64,000 nt of DNA from positions 259,801 to 323,800 of the forward strand of contig JAHDWK010000005.1 in the NCBI GenBank assembly GCA_023382655.1, written 5' to 3'. The stretch is from Anaerolineae bacterium. Its GTDB lineage: Bacteria > Chloroflexota > Anaerolineae > Promineifilales > Promineifilaceae. The notes beneath the pieces were generated by a model. The model was given only the letters and a program-made list of their open reading frames with translations. It ran no database searches and was not told the origin of the DNA. Shown piece after piece: positions 8,381-16,936 of the stretch (position 1 is the first letter of the stretch; each line of letters opens with the position of its first letter). The position numbers were made by a program, and so were the translations under genes.

Positions 8381-10183
8381 ATGAAGTCCTCCAATTTGCC
8401 TTATTTGCTGCCTTATGCGATTTCATTCCTCATCTCTTTGAGCGTGGCTTTATATGCCTGGCAGCGGCGCGGGGTGCCGGGGGCACGGCCGTTTGCGCTG
8501 GTTGCTGCCAGCCAGGCTACCTGGACCTTTGGCTATATCTTTGAACTGAATAGTGACACTCTGGCGGCCAAGGTTTTCTGGGACGATATACAATTTGTGG
8601 GGGCATTTGTCTGGCCCCTGACCTTTCTGGCATTTGCCCTGGCGTATACAGGACGGCCGTTCAAACGGCCGTACCTGGCCTGGTTATTGCTCAGTGGGCC
8701 GTTCCTGCTCTTTGGGGGGCTGGTGGTGACAGACAGGTTTCATGGGTGGATACGGCCGTCGGCCAACCTTATCCCCGGTGAACCTTTTGCCGCCCTGACG
8801 TATGAATTTACAACGGCCGTCTGGCTGGTCAGCAGCTATGCTTATGTTCTCATTTTTATTGCACTCTACCTGCTGGCAAGCACATTTTTGCGGGCACAAC
8901 CCCTGTACCGCCGGCAAATGCTCATGGTGATCTTTGGCGCGCTTATTCCTATGGTGGGTGTTTTATGCACCCTGTTTGGCATCACCTTCACCTTTCAACG
9001 CGATACCACGCCCATTACGTTTGCTGTGAGCAACTTGCTCATTGCCTGGGGCCTTTTTCGCTACCGGCTCTTTGATATTGTGCCCGTCGCTCGTGACGCC
9101 GTATTTGATGGGATGAGTGATTATGTGTTGGTGCTGGATGTGAACAACCGGTTGGTGGATATGAACCCGGCGGCTGAGCGCGCCTTGGGGCAGCCCGCCA
9201 GCCGGTTAATAGGTCGGCCCGCCGCCGAAGTCCTGGCTGCCTGGGGCAATCTGGTGAGTGAATTTCGCGGAGAAACTTCGCTCAAGACAGAGATAAACAT
9301 TAACCGTGAGGGACGGGAGCATTTTTTGGCGCTGCGCATTACGCCGCTTAACGATGACCGCCAGGCGGGTAACGGCCGTATCATTGTGGCCCGTGACGTG
9401 ACGGACCGCAAACGGGCGGAGCAGGCTCTCCAGGAACGCTCTGAGCAGTTGCAGGCGGCCAATGAAGAACTGCGCATTCTCGGCCGGGTAAAAGATGAAT
9501 TTGTGGCGAATGTTTCCCATGAACTGCGCACCCCCCTGACCAACATAAAACTATACTATGAACTCATCACGCGCTTTCCCCACAAGCAGGAACAATACCT
9601 GGCGGTGATACAGCGGGAAACAGAACGGCTGGAAACAATCATTGAAGACCTGCTGTTACTTTCGCGGCTGGACAGAGAGGCGGTTAAGTTAAAATTTGAA
9701 CCGGTAGACCTGAATACAGTGGTAGGAACTATGATCCATGACCGCCAGGTATTAGCCGAAAGTTATGGCCTCAAGCTGGCGGCTCGTTTGCTGCCTGAGC
9801 CGGTATTGGCTGATGCCGATGCTACCCTTATTGGCCAGGTGTTGAGTGTGCTGCTGACCAATGCCATGAACTACACACCCTCAGGCGGGCAAATTGAGGT
9901 GTATACAGAGGTGGAGGATAACAACGGCCGTGTCTGGGCTGGTTTTTGTGTGCAAGATACCGGGCCGGGCATTGCTCCTGCAGAGCAAGAAAAACTATTC
10001 AGCCGTTTCTATCGAGGAGAAGCCGCGCATGTCACTCATGCCGCCGGCACCGGTTTAGGGCTGTCTATTGCCCAAGAGATCATTGGCCGGCATCACGGCC
10101 GTATCACGGTTGAAAGCACCGGCATACCCGGCGAGGGCGCCGCGTTTCACGTCTGGCTGCCTGTGGGGGAGGGTAAACCGTAA
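8381..10183 (+). CDS. Membrane histidine kinase (7TM N-terminus, PAS, HisKA, HATPase)
   Basis: 600 aa. Seven hydrophobic helices in residues 1-225 match the hisK_N/7TM sensor layout. A PAS domain follows (about 235-345), then a short coiled coil, HisKA with VSHELRTPLTNI (phospho-acceptor His 380), and HATPase_c with N box (LLTNAMNYTP), DTGPGIAP and GTGLGLSIAQEII. It probably senses a membrane or intracellular signal and phosphorylates an unlinked response regulator. A clear promoter and a 17-bp triple repeat lie upstream. The stop codon is formed by the first bases of a downstream F3 repeat block. Confidence 0.93.
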   Translation: MKSSNLPYLLPYAISFLISLSVALYAWQRRGVPGARPFALVAASQATWTFGYIFELNSDTLAAKVFWDDIQFVGAFVWPLTFLAFALAYTGRPFKRPYLAWLLLSGPFLLFGGLVVTDRFHGWIRPSANLIPGEPFAALTYEFTTAVWLVSSYAYVLIFIALYLLASTFLRAQPLYRRQMLMVIFGALIPMVGVLCTLFGITFTFQRDTTPITFAVSNLLIAWGLFRYRLFDIVPVARDAVFDGMSDYVLVLDVNNRLVDMNPAAERALGQPASRLIGRPAAEVLAAWGNLVSEFRGETSLKTEININREGREHFLALRITPLNDDRQAGNGRIIVARDVTDRKRAEQALQERSEQLQAANEELRILGRVKDEFVANVSHELRTPLTNIKLYYELITRFPHKQEQYLAVIQRETERLETIIEDLLLLSRLDREAVKLKFEPVDLNTVVGTMIHDRQVLAESYGLKLAARLLPEPVLADADATLIGQVLSVLLTNAMNYTPSGGQIEVYTEVEDNNGRVWAGFCVQDTGPGIAPAEQEKLFSRFYRGEAAHVTHAAGTGLGLSIAQEIIGRHHGRITVESTGIPGEGAAFHVWLPVGEGKP

Positions 10184-10306
10184 TCGGTAATCCGTAATCG
10201 GTAGTCCGAATTCTGAAGTCCGACATCGGTTGACGGATTACGGTTCACGCCTCACGGATTACGCTTCACGGTTTACGGATTACGGGTCACGGATTACGGA
10301 CTTCGC
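10181..10306. repeat. F3 repeat block (CGTAATCCG and inverse)
   Basis: About a dozen copies of GTAATC/GGATTACGG words, first direct then mainly inverted, fill the gap between the kinase and the next gene. They can fold into a branched hairpin. Confidence 0.9.
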
Positions 10307-10321
10307 TATACTTACGCCCCC

Positions 10322-11143
10322 ATGCAAGAATTGGAAAAGTTCAACGGTACCGTGGCGGCCATTTATGCCCATTGGCCTCGTTTTGCGCTGCTGTATGGGG
10401 GCATGGTTGTTGCCCTATTGGTCATGGGCATTAGTTTGGATCGCGGCTGGTTGAGTTTTGTGCCGCTGGCAACGGCCGTGCTGTTGATCCTGGCTTACTT
10501 CTTCCTGGCTTCCCTGTGGGCCGTTTACCAACTTTATGACCAGCGCGGTTTACGCCCCACCCACATTCTGTTTGACATGGGTCAACTACTACCCGAAGAC
10601 CGGCTGGTGTATGTGGATGTGGGGCTGCGTTACCGCCCCATCCTCCTCAGTCGTCGCCTGACCATTGGGCACATCACTGTGGTAGATATTTTTAATCCGC
10701 AGTGGATCGCGGCGGTTACATTGGGGCGTTGGCGCGGGCAGTTGCCCCACCCCCAATCTGACCCCCGGTTAAGCTGGCGCGAAGGGCAGTTTGACCTGCT
10801 GCCCCTGCCCGATGACAGTGCTAAAACGATGATGCTCTGCCAGGTTGTGTCCCCTATCTGGGAACATGGTGACCGGCTGGCGTTATTGCGGGAGGCGTAC
10901 CGGGTATTGGAACCGGACGGCCGTTTGCTTTTTGCCGAACAATGCCGCACCCAAACCACCTGGCTCACCGCCGGGCCGGCCGCCGCCCAACTACCCACCG
11001 CCGGTTACTGGCGCACACTGCTGGCTGAAGCCGGCTTCCACATTCAGCGCGAACAAAACCCCAACGGTCTCATCACCCTCATTCGCGCCCACAAACCGGG
11101 CGTCACCCAGGCGCGCCAGCTCGCCTTTGATCTAAAATTCTAA
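10322..11143 (+). CDS. Membrane-anchored SAM-dependent methyltransferase-like protein
   Basis: 273 aa. Two TM helices (about 20-70) precede a Rossmann-like domain. VYVDVGLRYRPILLSRRL stands where motif I usually is, VVDIF where the acidic SAM-ribose residue sits, then FDLLPLPDDSAKTMMLCQV (motif IV region) and REAYRVLEPDGRLLFAEQ (motif VI, very characteristic of Methyltransf_11). The glycine-rich loop of motif I is weak (DVGLRY rather than a GxGxG), so SAM binding may be atypical. Substrate is unknown. Convergent with the acetyltransferase downstream. Confidence 0.7.
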   Translation: MQELEKFNGTVAAIYAHWPRFALLYGGMVVALLVMGISLDRGWLSFVPLATAVLLILAYFFLASLWAVYQLYDQRGLRPTHILFDMGQLLPEDRLVYVDVGLRYRPILLSRRLTIGHITVVDIFNPQWIAAVTLGRWRGQLPHPQSDPRLSWREGQFDLLPLPDDSAKTMMLCQVVSPIWEHGDRLALLREAYRVLEPDGRLLFAEQCRTQTTWLTAGPAAAQLPTAGYWRTLLAEAGFHIQREQNPNGLITLIRAHKPGVTQARQLAFDLKF

Positions 11144-11152
11144 AGAGGGAAG

Positions 11153-11689
11153 TTAAGGGTTGCGGGCAAAAAATTCGTTCCGTAAGATGCCCATGTAAAC
11201 CCGGTCTACAAAACGGCCGTCTAGCCACAAATGCTGGCGTAACCGTCCCTCTTCCACAAAACTACAGGCGCGGTAACAACGAAGGGCGCGTTCATTTTCG
11301 CTGTGCGTTTCCAGCCAGACGCGGTTCAAATTGAGATGATTAAAAGCGTAGCGCAGCAGCAGATGAATGGCATCACGGCCGTAGCCCTGCCCCCAGTATC
11401 CTTTTTCCCCAATTTCAATGCTCAGTTCGCAGGTATGATTCACCGGATCTATGCTGCCCAGACCACAATGGCCGATGTAACGGCCGTCGGCCTCAATAGC
11501 AAAAGAAACCTCATCATCGTTTTGTTTGTTGGCGCCCTCGTCAAAATAAGCCAACAGGCTTTCCAGTTTGGCCGGTCGCGGCGTGTGCCCATCCCAAAAC
11601 CACATTTCCGGGTCATTCTCAAATTCCCACTGCCGCTGCATATCCTCGCGTGTACTGGCCCGCAAAACAACCTTTTCACCCTTGAACAT
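11153..11689 (-). CDS. GNAT acetyltransferase, RimJ/RimL type
   Basis: 178 aa from MFKGEKV. An N-terminal beta strand and helix (LRASTREDMQRQWEFENDPEM), a central IGHCGLGSIDPVNHTCELSIEIG strand pair and acetyl-CoA loop GYWGQGYGRDAIHLLLRYAF define the RimJ/L family. The family acetylates N-termini of ribosomal proteins or small amines and antibiotics. An upstream in-frame Met adds seven residues; the internal ATG is preferred because it begins the fold. Convergent with the methyltransferase-like gene. Confidence 0.88.
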   Translation of the reverse strand: MFKGEKVVLRASTREDMQRQWEFENDPEMWFWDGHTPRPAKLESLLAYFDEGANKQNDDEVSFAIEADGRYIGHCGLGSIDPVNHTCELSIEIGEKGYWGQGYGRDAIHLLLRYAFNHLNLNRVWLETHSENERALRCYRACSFVEEGRLRQHLWLDGRFVDRVYMGILRNEFFARNP

Positions 11690-11734
11690 AAGTCTACCAC
11701 CGTTTACCATTGACTGATTGCTGAATAGAACAGT

Positions 11735-11806
11735 TACCCCCGCCAGGACTCGAACCTGAATCTGCCGCTTAGGAGGCGGCTGCTCTATCCATTGAGCTAC
11801 GAGGGC
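11735..11806 (-). tRNA. tRNA-Arg (anticodon CCU)
   Basis: A full cloverleaf on the minus strand. The acceptor stem is GCCCTCG with CGGGGGT (one G-U pair). D-arm AGCTCAATGGATAGAGCA, anticodon stem GCCGC/GCGGC with loop CTCCTAA (anticodon CCT, decoding AGG), and T-arm CAGG-TTCGAGT-CCTGG are all present. The discriminator base is A and no CCA is encoded. Confidence 0.97.
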
Positions 11807-11854
11807 ATAGGCTTATAATGGTAACGCAGGCAGAAAGGGGGGGCAAGGTGATAG

Positions 11855-11951
11855 GTGAACAGTCAGCAGTGGGCAGTGAGCAGTGGGCAGGTGAAGGGAT
11901 GACAAGGTGCTTCTTCAATCCCCAATCTCTCAATATCCCAATGACCAATGA
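11855..11951. repeat. F6/F2-like repeat spacer before the AIG2-like gene
   Basis: CAGTGGGCAGTGAGCAGTGGGC words followed by CCCAATCTCTCAATATCCC and ATGACCAATGACC words. An open frame runs through them in phase with the next gene but is repeat-derived and not treated as coding. Confidence 0.75.
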
Positions 11952-12387
11952 CCCTCCTTACCTTCCCTTTTTTGTGTATGGCTCGCTGTTGCCGGGGCAG
12001 GTAAATGCGGGCTTGTGGGGCGACGCGGTGGTGGCACAGCAGACGGCCGTGTTGGCACACGGCCGTCTCTACAGTCTGGGTGATTATCCGGTGTTGATCG
12101 AAAACGGGGGCGGGCCGGTAAAGGGCATGGCGATGACTATCCGCCCTGATGCTTATGCGGCGCTGCTGGCGCAGTTGGATGCGCTGGAAGGGTACAATCC
12201 AGCCGCGCCAGAGCAAAGCGAATATCTGCGGGTGATACGCCAGGCGTACCTGGTAGATAGCACGGCCCGAAGCCAATTCGGGTTCGCCGTACCCACCTGG
12301 GTTTATATCGGCCAGGCCAACTTTACGCCCCACCTGCCGCTCGTCCCGGATGGTGACTGGCTGGCCTATTGGGGTGCAGTTCCTTAA
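11941..12387 (+). CDS. AIG2/gamma-glutamylcyclotransferase-like protein
   Basis: 148 aa. The opening FFVYGSLLPGQ is the diagnostic GGCT-fold YGSL loop. GRLYSLGDYPVLI and the acidic LDALEGYNP, with the candidate catalytic Glu, follow as in the family. Known members cleave gamma-glutamyl amines or amino acids to 5-oxoproline. The ATG at MTNDPP is chosen because upstream in-frame codons are intergenic repeats. The exact substrate cannot be told. Confidence 0.88.
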   Translation: MTNDPPYLPFFVYGSLLPGQVNAGLWGDAVVAQQTAVLAHGRLYSLGDYPVLIENGGGPVKGMAMTIRPDAYAALLAQLDALEGYNPAAPEQSEYLRVIRQAYLVDSTARSQFGFAVPTWVYIGQANFTPHLPLVPDGDWLAYWGAVP

Positions 12388-12580
12388 AAAAACCATCCCA
12401 CAAAATTCCCCTCAAAATCAGTTGCCTTGCCCACTGAACGTTGTACCATTAACGGGTATACTGGTATGGCTTTTTGGTTGTATGGGGCAAATAGTAACCT
12501 GCCACTTGCCACCGGCAACCTGCCACTTTATTCCCCACTTCCCACTGAACATCCAACAAAGGATAAGAGTGGTTGTTAAC

Positions 12581-14815
12581 ATGAAAAAGATAGGTGTATT
12601 GACAAGCGGGGGCGACGCTCCCGGTATGAACGCGGCTGTCCGTGCGGTGGTGCGGGCGGCGCTGGCAAATGGCGCTGTGCCTTATGCCATTTACGAAGGC
12701 TACCAGGGTATGGTAGATGGCGGTCATCGCATTCGCCAGATGGCCTGGCAAGATGTGGGCGGCATTTTGTACAAAGGGGGCACCGTCATCGGCACCGCCC
12801 GTTCGGAAGCGTTCCGGCAGCGGCACGGCCGTCTCCAGGCGGCGGCTAATTTGCTCCAACACGGCATTGATAACCTGGTGGTCATTGGCGGCGATGGCAG
12901 CCTGACCGGCGCCAACCTTTTCCGTCAGGAGTGGCCGGGGCTGCTGGCCGAACTGGTGCAAAACGGGCAGATCAGCCCAGAAACGGCCGAAGTCCACCAA
13001 CAACTGACGATCATGGGGCTGGTCGGTTCCATTGACAATGATATGTGGGGCACCGACATCTCCATTGGCGCAGATACGGCCCTGCGCCGCATTACCGACG
13101 CCGTAGACGCCATTTCCAGCACCGCTGCCAGCCACCAGCGCACCTTTGTGGTGGAGGTGATGGGGCGGCGCGCCGGTTATCTGGCGATGATGAGCGGCCT
13201 GGCCTCCGGCGCCGACTGGGTACTCATCCCGGAAAACCCACCCAACCTGGATGACTGGGAGGATAAGATGTGTTCGGTGCTGAAGTACGGCCGTGAAATC
13301 GGCCGCCGCGACAGTATTGTCATTGTGGCCGAGGGGGCGCAAGATCGGCGCGGCAACCGCATTTCCTCAGAGCACGTGCGCCAGGTCTTGCAAGACCGGC
13401 TGGGTGAAGATGCCCGTGTCACCATTTTGGGCCATGTGCAGCGTGGTGGTTCCCCTTCCGCCTTTGACCGCAACCTGAGTACCCTGTCGGGGGTTGCGGC
13501 TGTAGACCTGATCATCTCCGGTGAATTGGCCGGGCAGGCGCATGTCATTGGCCTGAAAGGGAACAAAATCGTACACACCTCCCTGGAAGAATGTCTGCAA
13601 AAAACCCGCGAAATCAACGAAGCGGTAGATACCCTGCAATTCAACCGGGCTATGGAATTACGCGGGTCTGGCTTCCGTGAATCCTTCCAAACCGTGCGCA
13701 CCCTGGTGCGGGCGCAACCCCATCAGCCTCAGCCAGGGCAACGCCAACTACGCATTGGCGTGTTGACGGCGGGGGCGCCGTCCCCCGGCATGAATACCGT
13801 TGTGCGGGCGGTGGTGCGTTTGGGGCTAGACCGGGGGCACAAGATGATCGGCATCTACAATGGCTTTTCTGGCCTGGTAAGCGACCAGATTGAAGAGGTC
13901 AACTGGATGACGGTGAACGGCTGGGCTTATCTGGGTGGTTCCGAATTGGGCACGAACCGGCACATGCCCGCCAATGGCGATTTTTATGCCATTGCCCGCA
14001 ACATTGAGAAGCACAATATCGAAGGATTGCTGATCGTGGGTGGCTGGTCTGGGTATGAGGCGGCGCTATCACTCTACAATCAGCGCACCCATTTTCCCGC
14101 GTTCAACATTCCGCTGGTGCTGCTGCCGGCGACCATTGATAATGACCTGCCCGGTTCAGAATTGAGCGTGGGCGCCGACACAGCGCTGAATAGCATTGTC
14201 GAGGCGGTGGACAAAATCAAACAATCGGCAGTAGCGGCACGGCGGGTGTTTGTGGTGGAGGTGATGGGGCGGCGCTGTGGTTATCTGGCGCTGATGGGGG
14301 CGCTGGCTTCTGGCGCAGAACGGGTCTATTTGCACGAAGAAGGGGTCTCCATTGACAATATGCGCGATGATGTGGCCCTGCTCAAGGATGGGTTCCGGGG
14401 CGGCAAGCGGCTGGGCGTGATGATCCGCAGCGAGGGAGCGAATGATACCTATACCACTGAATTTATGTGTAAGCTGCTCGAAGAGGAGGGGCGCGGGCTG
14501 TTTACGGCGCGGCAATGTATTTTAGGCCATTTGCAGCAAGGGGGGAATCCATCCCCGTTTGACCGGATTTTGGGTACGCGCCTGGCGGCGAAATGTATTG
14601 CTTATCTGGAAGAGCAAATTGGGCAGCCGGAATCACAGAGCGCCTGCATTGGTTTGCAGCGTGGTTCCTATAAGTTCACCGATTTTCAAGATTTACCCCG
14701 GCTGATGGATGTGGCTAACGGCCGTCCCAAAGAACAGTGGTGGCTCAATTTACGTCCCATCGCCCGGATGCTGGCCAAACCGGCAGCGAATGGTCAATTG
14801 TCAGTTGACAATTGA
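12581..14815 (+). CDS. pfkA: Tandem-fused (eukaryote-like) 6-phosphofructokinase
   Basis: 744 aa, about twice a normal bacterial PfkA. Residues 1-370 form a complete catalytic half: TSGGDAPGMNAAVRA (ATP loop), GTARSEAFR, GGDGSLTGA, GSIDNDMWGTD (catalytic base Asp), VEVMGRRAGYLA and GHVQRGGSPSAFDR. Residues 385-744 repeat the fold with altered sites: TAGAPSPGMNTVVRA, GGWSGYEAA in place of GGDGS, but ATIDNDLPGSE and VEVMGRRCGYLAL kept. This division (active N half, degenerate C half) mirrors animal and fungal PFK. It would phosphorylate fructose 6-phosphate, with the C half probably allosteric. The long upstream open frame is rejected for the ATG after AGGATAAGAG. The last residues derive from repeat sequence. 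Confidence 0.93.
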   Translation: MKKIGVLTSGGDAPGMNAAVRAVVRAALANGAVPYAIYEGYQGMVDGGHRIRQMAWQDVGGILYKGGTVIGTARSEAFRQRHGRLQAAANLLQHGIDNLVVIGGDGSLTGANLFRQEWPGLLAELVQNGQISPETAEVHQQLTIMGLVGSIDNDMWGTDISIGADTALRRITDAVDAISSTAASHQRTFVVEVMGRRAGYLAMMSGLASGADWVLIPENPPNLDDWEDKMCSVLKYGREIGRRDSIVIVAEGAQDRRGNRISSEHVRQVLQDRLGEDARVTILGHVQRGGSPSAFDRNLSTLSGVAAVDLIISGELAGQAHVIGLKGNKIVHTSLEECLQKTREINEAVDTLQFNRAMELRGSGFRESFQTVRTLVRAQPHQPQPGQRQLRIGVLTAGAPSPGMNTVVRAVVRLGLDRGHKMIGIYNGFSGLVSDQIEEVNWMTVNGWAYLGGSELGTNRHMPANGDFYAIARNIEKHNIEGLLIVGGWSGYEAALSLYNQRTHFPAFNIPLVLLPATIDNDLPGSELSVGADTALNSIVEAVDKIKQSAVAARRVFVVEVMGRRCGYLALMGALASGAERVYLHEEGVSIDNMRDDVALLKDGFRGGKRLGVMIRSEGANDTYTTEFMCKLLEEEGRGLFTARQCILGHLQQGGNPSPFDRILGTRLAAKCIAYLEEQIGQPESQSACIGLQRGSYKFTDFQDLPRLMDVANGRPKEQWWLNLRPIARMLAKPAANGQLSVDN

Positions 14816-14838
14816 CCATTGACAAGTGACCAATGACA
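14792..14838. repeat. GTCAATTGTCAGTTGACAATTGACC repeat (F11), given here in halves
   Basis: GTCAATTGTCA faces TGACAATTGAC around the PFK stop codon, and further ATTGACAAGTGACC words reach the next ATG. It encodes the last PFK residues (GQLSVDN) and forms a hairpin in the 17-nt gap to the nuclease gene. Confidence 0.8.
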
Positions 14839-16080
14839 AATCCCATCCGTTTACTCCACTTCGCTGACGCCCACATTGATATGATCAATCACGGCCGTCA
14901 CGACCCCCAAACCGGTCTACCCATTCGCGTATTGGATTTTTTGGCGGCGCTGGATCAGGTGGTGGACACGGCCGTGTCTGAAAAAGTAGACCTGGTACTC
15001 TTTGCCGGGGATGCCTACAAAGACCGCAATCCCCAACCCACCTTCCAGCGCGAATGGGGGCGGCGCATGATGCGCCTCTCCCAGGCCGGTATTCCCACGC
15101 TGTTGCTGGTGGGCAACCACGACGTGGCCCCCGCCACCGGCCGCGCCCATACCCTGCACGAATTCAGCACCCTGCACGTGCCCCATATCCACGTGGCTGA
15201 CACCATCCGTCTGTGGCGGCCTGATGACCTGGGGCTGCCGGTGCAAATCATCACCGTGCCCTGGGTCTCCCGCAGCCGCATGGCCCGCCTGGTGGAGACA
15301 AAAACTTTGGCAGAGGCACCTGCCGCCGATGTGTATGAACAGATGGAAGAAGTGGTAGGGGAGTTGATCGCCCGGCAAATTGAAACAGCCGATCGGAACC
15401 TGCCGCTCATCCTCACCGCCCATGCCAGCGTCCAGGGAGCCAGGTATGGCAGCGAACGCGCCGTCATGCTGGGGCACGAACTGGTGTTGAGCGGTGGGTT
15501 GGTCAACGACAACCGGCTCGATTATGTGGCGTTGGGCCACATTCACCAGCACCAGTCGCTCAACGGCGACGCGCACCCGCCCATCATTTATCCCGGCTCC
15601 ATCGAGCGCATAGATTTTGGCGAGGCGCGGGAGAAAAAGGGGTTTGTGCTGGCCTCGGTGAGTCGGGGGAAAGCAACCTGGCAGTTCCACGAACTACGCA
15701 CCCGCCGTTTTGTGGATCCTGAACCCATTACCCCCCGCGCCGACCATTTTATGGCCGACATTCTCAGCCAGTTACCGGCGGCCGATGCCGTGAAAGACGC
15801 CATTTGCCGTATTCGCCTGACTTACCCGGCCGACCTGGAGCCGCTGCTGGACGAAAAGGTCATCCACGACCATCTCAGTCAGGCGTTTGAAGTGCATATT
15901 CGCAAACATCATTTGCAAGAAAAACGCGCCCGGTTGGGGGATGCGGCCGGGGTAGAACAGATGACGCCCGCCGAACTACTGTCCATTTACTGGGACACAA
16001 TTGGCATGGAGGGGGCGGAGGCAGATGTATTGCAACAGATGGCAAAAGAGGTGTTCACGGCCGTAGCGGATAGTTCGTAG
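14833..16080 (+). CDS. SbcD/Mre11-type DNA repair exonuclease
   Basis: 415 aa calcineurin-like phosphoesterase. Metal-binding motifs are in order: LHFADAHID (D, H), LFAGDAYKDRN (GD), LLVGNHDVA (GNHD), TAHASVQGA (H) and ALGHIHQHQ (GHxH). The capping domain spans about 280-415. Known relatives act with the SbcC/Rad50 ATPase on double-strand ends and hairpins. No sbcC follows within the window, so the partner is elsewhere or absent. It starts 17 bases after the PFK stop, so the two may be co-transcribed. Its final Ser-Ser-stop lies inside an F8 repeat. Confidence 0.92.
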   Translation: MTNPIRLLHFADAHIDMINHGRHDPQTGLPIRVLDFLAALDQVVDTAVSEKVDLVLFAGDAYKDRNPQPTFQREWGRRMMRLSQAGIPTLLLVGNHDVAPATGRAHTLHEFSTLHVPHIHVADTIRLWRPDDLGLPVQIITVPWVSRSRMARLVETKTLAEAPAADVYEQMEEVVGELIARQIETADRNLPLILTAHASVQGARYGSERAVMLGHELVLSGGLVNDNRLDYVALGHIHQHQSLNGDAHPPIIYPGSIERIDFGEAREKKGFVLASVSRGKATWQFHELRTRRFVDPEPITPRADHFMADILSQLPAADAVKDAICRIRLTYPADLEPLLDEKVIHDHLSQAFEVHIRKHHLQEKRARLGDAAGVEQMTPAELLSIYWDTIGMEGAEADVLQQMAKEVFTAVADSS

Positions 16081-16102
16081 TCGGCGATTCATCGCCGTCT
16101 AC
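16075..16102. repeat. F8 repeat (GTAGTCGGCGATTCATCGCC)
   Basis: A single arm of the family seen as a perfect hairpin at 60099-60145. It forms the nuclease stop codon. Confidence 0.75.
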
Positions 16103-16108
16103 AAACTG

Positions 16109-16936
16109 TTAATATGCCAGAACGAGGAGCAAACCACAGGCGAGTTCAACGCCGACTTCGGTGAAGCCGAATTTTTTGATGTTTGGGATGGGGCACGGAC
16201 GGGAATAGGCCCACAGAGCGCGCCCGGCCAGGGCGGCAAAGGGGAGGATGGTCAAGTAGGGAATGTGGCCGGTGAAGGCAACGGCCGTGACCATCCCCAC
16301 GCCTACCAGATGCGTCGCCAACATAGGCCGCCGGTCGGCCTCACGGCCGTGTGTATCCATCAACCGCAGCCGCACATACAACACCCCCAACACGTTCAGC
16401 AGCGCCAGCAGCACCCATAGCCACCAGGCAACGGCCGTCATCTGCCCGGTAGCAGCGATCATAGCCGCCGGGGCGGTGAGCGCCAGCCCGGCCGCCCCGG
16501 CTACCTCCATCCACAGCACACGGACGCTGGTCTGGCGACCCAAAGCGGCAGCCAGATACACCGCCAGCAGCCCGGCCACCGGCAATGCCAGCCAAAAGAT
16601 GGCGGTCACACCCCATGCCAGCAATCCCAAAAGGCAACACAACGCCAGCCCACTCAGCCCCAACACTAGCCGTTTGACGATGGGCGCGTCACTCTGGCGA
16701 CCGCGTCCCTGGCGAATACGCAGCCAGATGGTGGCCGGTTGGCGCAGCAAAAAGAGCGCCAGACTGCCCACCAGCACCAGCAGCGTCGCCAGATTGAATG
16801 TGCCGGCAACGGCCGTGCCCACCAGATACGGCACCAGTAGCCACGACCACGATCCATGCTCGGCCGGCAGCAGCAACTGCTTCCGAAAACCTCTTTTCAC
16901 CCTCTCACCTGCGTTCCTGTTCACCTTATCAGCCAT
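16109..16936 (-). CDS. YwiC-like integral membrane protein
   Basis: 275 aa with about eight TM helices. The hallmark PAEHGSWSWLLVPYLVG near residue 20 matches the P-EHG-W signature of the YwiC-like family, whose function is not established. In other bacteria such genes sit near anaerobic respiration or nitrate genes; nothing of that kind is nearby here. The start MADKVN overlaps the stop of the upstream FAD oxidoreductase by 8 nt, so the two are co-translated. A 33-codon N-terminal extension is rejected. Confidence 0.82.
   Translation of the reverse strand: MADKVNRNAGERVKRGFRKQLLLPAEHGSWSWLLVPYLVGTAVAGTFNLATLLVLVGSLALFLLRQPATIWLRIRQGRGRQSDAPIVKRLVLGLSGLALCCLLGLLAWGVTAIFWLALPVAGLLAVYLAAALGRQTSVRVLWMEVAGAAGLALTAPAAMIAATGQMTAVAWWLWVLLALLNVLGVLYVRLRLMDTHGREADRRPMLATHLVGVGMVTAVAFTGHIPYLTILPFAALAGRALWAYSRPCPIPNIKKFGFTEVGVELACGLLLVLAY

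Noticed and set aside
11818..11940. Upstream extension of the AIG2-like gene
   Set aside because: Encoded by spacer repeats; the fold begins at FFVYGSLLPGQ shortly after ATG 11941.
12350..12580. Long N-terminal extension of the phosphofructokinase frame
   Set aside because: Upstream codons overlap the preceding gene and a repeat-like CACTTGCCACCGGC stretch; the family begins at MKKIGVLTSGG.
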